Below are positions 1 through 3,952 of a DNA stretch of 7,275 nucleotides, in pieces. The first letter of the stretch is position 1, and each line of letters begins with the position of its first letter. Origin of the DNA: Cellvibrionaceae bacterium (GTDB taxonomy: Bacteria > Pseudomonadota > Gammaproteobacteria > Pseudomonadales > Cellvibrionaceae); NCBI GenBank assembly GCA_025800435.1, contig JAOXRV010000259.1, positions 1 through 7,275 on the forward strand. Direction: 5' to 3'. The position numbers were made by a program, and so were the translations under genes. The notes under the pieces are model-generated. The model saw only the letters and a program-made list of their open reading frames with translations, did no database searches and was not told the origin of the DNA.

Positions 1-918
1 TGGCTTCGTATGCCGCAGGTGTGGTATTTCGCGGCCAACACTTAGGAAGTGGTGGCGTAGGTATCAGGAGGGTGGAGAAGATGGCTTACAAAGCCGTAGC
101 AGGCGTCCCCACTCATCACCCAACGCCAAAATCAACGATGAGATGGAGCATTTGATTCTCGATCTAAGGAAAACTCGTAATCTAGGAGCAAGACGGCTTC
201 AAAGTGAGTTATTACGGATTCATAGCATTTCACTATCACTGGCATCGATTCACAAGGTTTTTAAAAAGCACCGGGTTAAACCAGCAAAGAAGTTTAGGAA
301 GAAGTCTGAGTTCATAAGGTATGAGCGGCCTATTCCTGGTGACAGAGTTCAAATGGATGCCTGCAAAATTGGACCGGGCCTTTACCAGTATACATCTGTT
401 GATGACTGCACCCGTTATAGGGTTTTACGACTCTACAAGCGCCGTACAGCGGCTAACACGCTAGATTTTGTAGATGCAGTCACCGAAGAGATGCCATTCC
501 CAATTCAGCGAATACAGACTGACCGAGGCCGAGAGTTTTTTGCCGTTAAAGTGCAAGAAAAGTTGATGGAGCTCGGCATTAAATTCCGACCCAACAAACC
601 AGGCTCCCCACATCTCAACGGCAAGGATGAACGCTCCCAAAAGACAGATAAAGCAGAGTTTTATGCGACTATTGATACGACGTTAGAGAACATTGATGAC
701 CTATTGGCGGAGTGGCAGCACTACTACAACTGGGATCGTCCTCACGAAGCTCACAAAGGAAAAACTCCAATGGAGCGTTACCTTGAATTAAGCGAAGAGA
801 CGCCGCTTTCTGAGGAAGCCTACGCTGAATGTCAGCCCACAAATGAACGGATACAAGAGGCCAACTATAAGTTATACTTGGAGTTGGCCAGATTGAAACG
901 ATCTCCGTGAATCACACA
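1..918 (+). mobile_element. IS481-type insertion sequence, right part only
   Basis: This is the 3' part of an insertion sequence, identified from the transposase it encodes. The left end lies outside the window. The right end is not proven. IS481-family ends usually begin with TGT, and the outward-facing complement of the bases just after the transposase stop reads TGTGTGATTCACGG, which would put the terminus near 918. That limit is an inference, because no left inverted repeat or target duplication can be seen here. G+C is intermediate (27/60 at 661-720), lower than in the core genes to the right. Confidence 0.6.
2..910 (+). CDS. IS481-family DDE transposase, 5' end cut by window
   Basis: This DDE transposase would catalyse cut or copy transposition of its own element. 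The frame is open from base 2, upstream of the first in-frame ATG at 143, so 302 residues of a longer protein are visible. Visible residues 4-40 form a helix-turn-helix region (CRRCGISRPTLRKWWRRYQE) with a basic RSRRPHSSP linker, typical of the IS481/IS3 supergroup. An rve-type catalytic core follows, with D119 (QMDA), D174 (QTDRG) and E210 (NGKDERSQ). D174 and E210 are separated by exactly 35 residues, the classic DD(35)E spacing, and all three acidic residues are present. The one-frame fusion of the HTH and catalytic domains favours IS481 over IS3, where they are usually two frameshifted ORFs. The C-terminus is charged and extends past the core. No frameshift is seen, so the protein may be active. 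Confidence 0.85.
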   Translation, partial: GFVCRRCGISRPTLRKWWRRYQEGGEDGLQSRSRRPHSSPNAKINDEMEHLILDLRKTRNLGARRLQSELLRIHSISLSLASIHKVFKKHRVKPAKKFRKKSEFIRYERPIPGDRVQMDACKIGPGLYQYTSVDDCTRYRVLRLYKRRTAANTLDFVDAVTEEMPFPIQRIQTDRGREFFAVKVQEKLMELGIKFRPNKPGSPHLNGKDERSQKTDKAEFYATIDTTLENIDDLLAEWQHYYNWDRPHEAHKGKTPMERYLELSEETPLSEEAYAECQPTNERIQEANYKLYLELARLKRSP

Positions 919-938
919 GTTAAAGTTTTTAGTTGTTC

Positions 939-968
939 GGCACCTTGGTGCATTTTAGGGTGCCTTTT
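939..968 (+). terminator. possible weak intrinsic terminator after the transposase
   Basis: GGCACC at 939-944 and GGTGCC at 959-964 can pair with a 14-base loop, followed directly by TTTT (965-968). A competing inner repeat GGTGC at 947-951 is also present. The stem is only 6 bp and the T-run short, so this is a weak candidate. It would separate transposase transcription from the gene starting at 1020. Confidence 0.35.
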
Positions 969-1019
969 AAGCTTGGGTATATCTGAATTTTATATAACTG
1001 ATATAGGTCTCTTTGCATT

Positions 1020-2078
1020 ATGAGTTTCCCCTACTCTTTGGCTTTAGCTTTATTTGTTCTGTCGTGCTCAAGTTTTGGGGCGGGGCAAAGGTATGAGATA
1101 TGGCCCGGTTTCTCAATCAATAGAATTCTAAATAATCTTGTAAAATGTGATACGGTGAAAAAGGCTTGTGAATTCGAAAATAAACTCTTACCTGGGTACT
1201 ATGACTCGTCAAGGGAAGGTCCCGAGGAAGGAAGTTTTGTTTTCTATCAGCCATGCAAAGAAAAGGAAGTAGGTCATAGTGGGGTTGATTGTGTTGATGA
1301 TGAGCGTTATGTTGCCTACTACAATGCGAAGTTTATTGGTCTGGCGGCTGAAGGTTATGGTTTGTCAATAGAAAGCGTGTTAGCTCATGAGATATTTCAT
1401 ACCGTAGGTGATTTAGAGATTGATAGTGGTAAAATTATTACTGCGTTAAAGCTCAATAAACATAAAAAGCTATACAACGTGGCGACTGGTGAAGCTCTTG
1501 CTAGTTATAGGTTTTCAATCTCGACTTGGTTGTGTGACTACATTGAAACCAAGGACTTGAAATCCCTCAGGAAAGTGAAGTATTTTAACGACAAGTATGT
1601 CGAAGAACTCGGTGAAAACTACGAGCTTTTTTCAATGGTAGACTGGGCTGAGAATCCAGCTCAGTATGTTGCATATGCATTTCATACATCAGATAAACCA
1701 CCCGGGGAGAAGTTGAAGTTTGTCCAAGAGTACTGCAAAGATCGTGGTCGGTACGTTAGTATGAATACTTTTTCAGTATACGCTTACCTAGATGGAATTT
1801 TGATGGGATATGTTCTCGATAGGGAGCCTTCTAGGAAATGGAAGAATAGGGTTGGCAAGGGGGAGCACATGGTTGATATATTGTTAGAAAATGTAGACCC
1901 TTTGAAGTCCGAGATCAACCCTCTTGATCTGTCAACTGTTCGGAAAATTGAGTTGAGGTCAAAGCATCTAGAAAACATAGAAGAGCATACTCAAAATACA
2001 GAACCCTGCATTCCCAACTATGAGGTTGAAAAAGATAAAGAAGGTGTTATCACTAACATAAATTTAACTTGTAAGTGA
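1020..2078 (+). CDS. putative exported zinc metallopeptidase (gluzincin-like), family not recognised
   Basis: I do not recognise a named family for this 352-residue protein. The N-terminus (residues 4-20) is hydrophobic and signal-like, ending in VLSC-S-S-F-G-A-G. Cys16 could be a lipoprotein cysteine, but the lipobox is imperfect and no Lys or Arg precedes the core. The ATG at 1020 is the only reasonable start, because an in-frame TGA lies at 999-1001; the AGG at 1005-1007 is a poor ribosome binding site. Residues 123-127 are HEIFH, the HExxH zinc motif. E158 in GEALASY, 30 residues later, resembles the third-ligand motif of gluzincins (NEGFASY in M1 peptidases). Eight more cysteines (43, 50, 79, 91, 172, 239, 330, 351) fit disulfides in an exported protein. 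The gene is much AT-richer than the core and lies next to an IS, so it was probably acquired horizontally. Peptidase activity, substrate and lipidation are inferences. Confidence 0.65.
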   Translation: MSFPYSLALALFVLSCSSFGAGQRYEIWPGFSINRILNNLVKCDTVKKACEFENKLLPGYYDSSREGPEEGSFVFYQPCKEKEVGHSGVDCVDDERYVAYYNAKFIGLAAEGYGLSIESVLAHEIFHTVGDLEIDSGKIITALKLNKHKKLYNVATGEALASYRFSISTWLCDYIETKDLKSLRKVKYFNDKYVEELGENYELFSMVDWAENPAQYVAYAFHTSDKPPGEKLKFVQEYCKDRGRYVSMNTFSVYAYLDGILMGYVLDREPSRKWKNRVGKGEHMVDILLENVDPLKSEINPLDLSTVRKIELRSKHLENIEEHTQNTEPCIPNYEVEKDKEGVITNINLTCK

Positions 2079-2350
2079 TACTTGGGCGTCATCAGGTTTG
2101 GCCCGAGCTAATCCACATGCAGTTGGCATAGCAAATTAGGCTGGGGCTATGATCTGTAGCTCAACATCAACAGCCTCTTTTGGTGAGCCATCACGAATCT
2201 GCTCAATTTCTTTGGGTGTAATTTGTCTGATATTTCAATATGTTTAGATTAAAGCTATACGGAGCCTGAAGCAACCAGCACACTAGGGCTTTGTAGCATT
2301 TTGCTGCAGCCTTGCTGCAATAAAGCCTCCGAGACAGCCAGGTGTAGCAG
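2079..2350. other. gene-poor accessory junction
   Basis: No intact gene is visible between the metallopeptidase stop and the antitoxin-like frame. Just after the stop, CTTGGGC (2081-2087) and GCCCGAG (2101-2107) can form a 7-bp stem with one wobble, but without a T-run. A 32-codon minus-strand stretch open from 2234 to a TAA at 2136 has a coding-like, Lys/Glu-rich composition but no start codon. A poor sigma70-like promoter on the plus strand may be TTGTCT (2223-2228), 16 bases, TAGATT (2245-2250), overlapping a small palindrome ATATT-TC-AATAT (2230-2241). The octamer TTGCTGCA is repeated at 2301-2308 and 2312-2319. Base composition changes from AT-rich to GC-rich within this stretch. Confidence 0.4.
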
Positions 2351-2351
2351 C

Positions 2352-2657
2352 ACGCCAAAAGCCTCTTCCCCCGTCAGGCTCGAAGACAGCCTAATGAAAG
2401 CCGCTGCCACCGTGGGCCTAACCCTGCATCGCTGCGCGGCTGAGCAGGTGGAGTACTGGGCCGATATTGGCCGTAAGGTCTGCAAAATTATCGACCCCGA
2501 TACCCTCCTGGCTATCCAGGCGGGTATGGCCAAAATCTCTATTGAGGAAACCGAGTCGGTCAGTGTTGACCCAGATGCGGTGTTTGAGACTCTTAACCGA
2601 GACCGTGAATCCGGTGCCTTAAGTGAGGCAATTGCTGCCGGGCGCCTGTTTGGCTAA
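2352..2657 (+). pseudogene. ParD-like type II antitoxin, probably decayed, no toxin partner
   Basis: The frame encodes SSPVRLEDSLMKAA, then AAEQVEYWADIGRKV, then DPDAVF and RESGALSEAI. This pattern fits the ParD-like antitoxin family (ribbon-helix-helix DNA-binding antitoxins that neutralise a toxin and repress their operon). Family members usually begin with Met a few residues before SSPVRL. Here the codon at that place, 2352-2354, is ACG, nine bases after an AGG, and no in-frame ATG occurs before the internal Met at 2394. The only upstream starts are a TTG at 2301 and a CTG at 2304, without good ribosome binding sites; starting at TTG would give 118 residues. The C-terminus stops at AAGRLFG, where I recall relatives continuing for about 25 residues. 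No toxin gene lies on either side. GC is high (42/60 at 2401-2460), like the core. If translated from TTG or ACG it could still bind DNA. Confidence 0.6.
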
Positions 2658-2662
2658 CAGGC
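2644..2662. terminator. hairpin at the convergent antitoxin/yhbY junction
   Basis: GCCTGTT (2644-2650) and AACAGGC (2656-2662) form a perfect 7-bp stem with a five-base loop TGGCT, spanning the antitoxin-like stop codon and sitting just beyond the yhbY stop. There is no T-run on either strand, so it is not a classical intrinsic terminator. By position it could serve as a shared 3'-end or blocking hairpin for the convergent transcripts. Confidence 0.35.
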
Positions 2663-2664
2663 CG

Positions 2665-2970
2665 CTATGCCCGCAGCAAATTCGACAACTTGGTATTGGG
2701 CTTTTTCGCCGCCCTAAATACCAGCGCCACCTTGCCGATCTCCTGCACCAGCTCGCTGCGGCTGGCTTTACACAGTTCGGCAATCACCTGCTTGCGCAAG
2801 TCGCGGTCGGCCACCACCAATTTAACTTTGATCAGCTCATGGTCCTCTAGGGCTCGGTCCAGCTCTTCCAGCACGGTTTCACTGAGGCCGTTGCCGGCCA
2901 CGGTTACCACCGGCTTGAGGTTGTGGCCGATGTTGCGATATTGTTTTTTACGATCTGCGCTTAACGTCAT
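2665..2970 (-). CDS. yhbY: ribosome assembly RNA-binding protein YhbY (CRM domain)
   Basis: This small cytoplasmic RNA-binding protein associates with the pre-50S ribosomal subunit in its family. It has 101 residues, against about 97 in E. coli, and consists of one CRM domain. The diagnostic stretches are LKPVVTVAGNGLSE (residues 18-31), with the conserved NGL turn, HELIKVKL (44-51) and the closing beta strand VALVFR (81-86). The ATG at 2970 is chosen because it aligns with the E. coli N-terminus and has an AGAGAG ribosome binding site (plus-strand 2979-2984) 8 bases upstream; a longer version from a TTG at 3003 has no such support. The gene diverges from rlmE, as in E. coli, and both products act on the large subunit. 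Downstream it meets the antitoxin remnant, with only 7 bases between the two stop codons. Confidence 0.93.
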   Translation of the reverse strand: MTLSADRKKQYRNIGHNLKPVVTVAGNGLSETVLEELDRALEDHELIKVKLVVADRDLRKQVIAELCKASRSELVQEIGKVALVFRAAKKPNTKLSNLLRA

Positions 2971-2985
2971 ACAATGGTCTCTCTG

Positions 2986-2999
2986 GCCGGTTCGCCGGC
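2986..2999 (-). promoter_or_regulatory. GC-rich hairpin abutting the yhbY ribosome binding site
   Basis: In the yhbY mRNA leader, GCCGG and CCGGC form a perfect 5-bp all-GC stem with loop CGAA (plus strand GCCGG-TTCG-CCGGC). It ends immediately before the AGAGAG Shine-Dalgarno at 2979-2984. Such a hairpin could affect ribosome loading or act as a protein site; that role is inference. Confidence 0.4.
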
Positions 3000-3025
3000 G
3001 CAACTTTAGGCCCTCTAATATAAGT

Positions 3026-3043
3026 GCCCCTTAAAAAGGGGGC
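3026..3043 (-). promoter_or_regulatory. stem-loop at the predicted 5' end of the yhbY mRNA
   Basis: CCCCTT (3027-3032) and AAGGGG (3036-3041) form a 6-bp stem with a three-base loop; GCCCC/GGGGC with a longer loop is an alternative. If transcription starts about 7 bases after the predicted -10 box, this hairpin is at or very near the mRNA 5' end, where stem-loops can protect transcripts from decay. No T-run follows in either direction, so it is unlikely to be a terminator. Confidence 0.35.
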
Positions 3044-3045
3044 GT

Positions 3046-3074
3046 ATTCTACCCGTCTTGGGGGCTATTGTCTG
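3046..3074 (-). promoter_or_regulatory. sigma70-type promoter for yhbY
   Basis: Read on the minus strand, CAGACA (plus 3069-3074) is a partial -35 box and TAGAAT (plus 3046-3051) is a 5/6 match to the -10 box, with an ideal 17-base spacer. It points toward yhbY and would give a leader of roughly 70 bases. No equally good promoter for rlmE was found; TGTAAT at 3073-3078 is a possible plus-strand -10 without a clear -35. Confidence 0.5.
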
Positions 3075-3093
3075 TAATCAGCTGTGTATCAGT

Positions 3094-3100
3094 AAGGGGA
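3094..3100 (+). promoter_or_regulatory. ribosome binding site fixing the rlmE TTG start
   Basis: AAGGGGA at 3094-3100 is a strong Shine-Dalgarno, six bases before the TTG at 3107. It decides the start, because the longer frame from a TTG at 3068 has no comparable site and would place this Shine-Dalgarno inside the gene. Confidence 0.7.
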
Positions 3101-3106
3101 AGTGGT

Positions 3107-3739
3107 TTGGCCCGTTCCAAAAGCAGCGGCCGTTGGCTGCAAGAGCATTTTAACGACCAGTATGTAAAACAGTCCCAGCAGGACGGTTATCGCTCTCGTG
3201 CCAGTTATAAGCTGATCGAGCTGGATCAGAAAGATAAGCTGCTGCGCCCGGGCATGACAGTGGTTGATTTGGGCGCCGCCCCGGGGGGCTGGTCCCAGGT
3301 TGCGGCCGAGCGGGTTAACGCCAGTGGTGATGGCAAGGGCCGGGTCTTTGCTTCGGATATTCTGCCCATGGATGGCATGGCCGGGGTGCAGTTTGTGCAG
3401 GGGGACTTTACCGAAGAGGCGGTCTACAATCAGCTGCTTGAGCTTATGGGTGGGGCCGAGGCAGACCTTGTAATTTCGGATATGGCCCCCAATATGTCTG
3501 GAGTGGCCGCGGTTGATCAGCCTAAATCCATGTATTTGGTAGAGCTGGCACTGGATATGGCGCGCCAGGTATTAAAGCCGGGCGGGGTATTTGTCGCTAA
3601 GGTCTTTCAGGGTGAGGGTTTTGATGAGCTATTGGGCGAGTGCCGGGCCAGCTTTCAAAAGGTGCTTACGCGCAAGCCCGACGCCTCCCGGGCCCGCTCG
3701 CGTGAGGTATACTTAGTGGCCAAGCAATACCGCCCCTGA
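3107..3739 (+). CDS. rlmE: 23S rRNA (uridine2552-2'-O)-methyltransferase RlmE (FtsJ/RrmJ)
   Basis: RlmE uses S-adenosylmethionine to methylate the 2'-hydroxyl of U2552 in the A loop of 23S rRNA at a late stage of 50S assembly, and in E. coli it is heat-induced. The protein has 210 residues, the normal size. From the TTG start it reads (M)ARSKSSGRWLQEHF, matching the E. coli N-terminus in position. The SAM-binding motif is DLGAAPGGW (residues 54-62). The K-D-K-E methyltransferase residues are visible as K35 (ASYKL), D125 (SDMAPNMSG), K165 (AKVFQGEGFDE) and E200 (SREVY). It diverges from yhbY and precedes ftsH on the same strand by 213 bases. Nothing is missing or unusual apart from the TTG start. 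Confidence 0.96.
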   Translation: MARSKSSGRWLQEHFNDQYVKQSQQDGYRSRASYKLIELDQKDKLLRPGMTVVDLGAAPGGWSQVAAERVNASGDGKGRVFASDILPMDGMAGVQFVQGDFTEEAVYNQLLELMGGAEADLVISDMAPNMSGVAAVDQPKSMYLVELALDMARQVLKPGGVFVAKVFQGEGFDELLGECRASFQKVLTRKPDASRARSREVYLVAKQYRP

Positions 3740-3780
3740 GGCAGCAATTGGGGATAAAAGCCCAAGCTAGCCGGTCAGAC

Positions 3781-3796
3781 TTACATCATTATGTAA
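3781..3796. repeat. AT-rich palindrome upstream of ftsH
   Basis: TTACAT (3781-3786) and ATGTAA (3791-3796) form a perfect 6-bp inverted repeat around CATT. It lies about 50 bases upstream of the putative ftsH -10 box, a place suited to a regulator site. A second imperfect inverted repeat follows: GGCTAAAAC at 3802-3810 and GTTTTCGCC at 3815-3823, with one mismatch. Neither is followed by a T-run, so they are poor terminator candidates for rlmE. Confidence 0.3.
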
Positions 3797-3846
3797 AGAA
3801 CGGCTAAAACACGAGTTTTCGCCAGCGTAGCCGGGCAATTTAGGGC

Positions 3847-3852
3847 TACAAT
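3847..3852 (+). promoter_or_regulatory. putative -10 box for ftsH
   Basis: TACAAT is a 5/6 match to the sigma70 -10 consensus. No convincing -35 hexamer exists 16-18 bases upstream (AGCGTA is the 17-spaced hexamer), so activation by a regulator or another sigma factor is possible. Transcription would start near 3859, giving a leader of about 95 bases. No clear sigma32 promoter was seen, although ftsH is heat-induced in E. coli. Confidence 0.35.
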
Positions 3853-3863
3853 GGCGCCACACA

Positions 3864-3893
3864 GGCTAAATCTATCGGTTTTAAGGTTTAGCC
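3864..3893 (+). promoter_or_regulatory. 10-bp stem-loop in the ftsH leader
   Basis: GGCTAAATCT (3864-3873) pairs with AGGTTTAGCC (3884-3893) through ten pairs, one of them G-U, with a ten-base loop. It begins only a few bases after the predicted transcription start and ends about 45 bases before the ribosome binding site. No T-run follows, so it is more likely a leader-stability or thermosensing structure than a terminator; function is inference. Confidence 0.4.
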
Positions 3894-3938
3894 GCAGTTT
3901 CGTCACCGGCTGGACACAAGCCTGTAAACGGTGGCAGT

Positions 3939-3945
3939 AAGAGGG
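3939..3945 (+). promoter_or_regulatory. ribosome binding site fixing the ftsH TTG start
   Basis: AAGAGGG at 3939-3945 lies seven bases before the TTG at 3953, an ideal distance, but 16 bases before the next in-frame ATG at 3962. This supports the TTG as the start. Confidence 0.65.
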
Positions 3946-3952
3946 AATCGCT

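Noticed and set aside
911..1019. Integron attC recombination site flanking the metallopeptidase gene
   Set aside because: The GGCACC/GGTGCC repeat lacks the GTTRRRY and RYYYAAC core sites, and there is no integrase or second cassette in view.
2971..3003. Longer YhbY start at a TTG (3003)
   Set aside because: The extra 11 residues do not match the family, and the ATG at 2970 has its own AGAGAG ribosome binding site.
2623..3034. Plus-strand reading frames of 75 and 114 residues overlapping yhbY
   Set aside because: They are antisense shadows of the well-supported YhbY gene, with unnatural Ser/Leu/Arg-rich composition and no recognisable domains.
3068..3106. Longer RlmE start at a TTG (3068)
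   Set aside because: The extension has no family match and would include the strong Shine-Dalgarno at 3094-3100 inside the gene.
3740..3952. Sigma32 heat-shock promoter before ftsH
   Set aside because: I looked for CTTGAA and CCCCAT-like boxes with 13-15 base spacing and found none.
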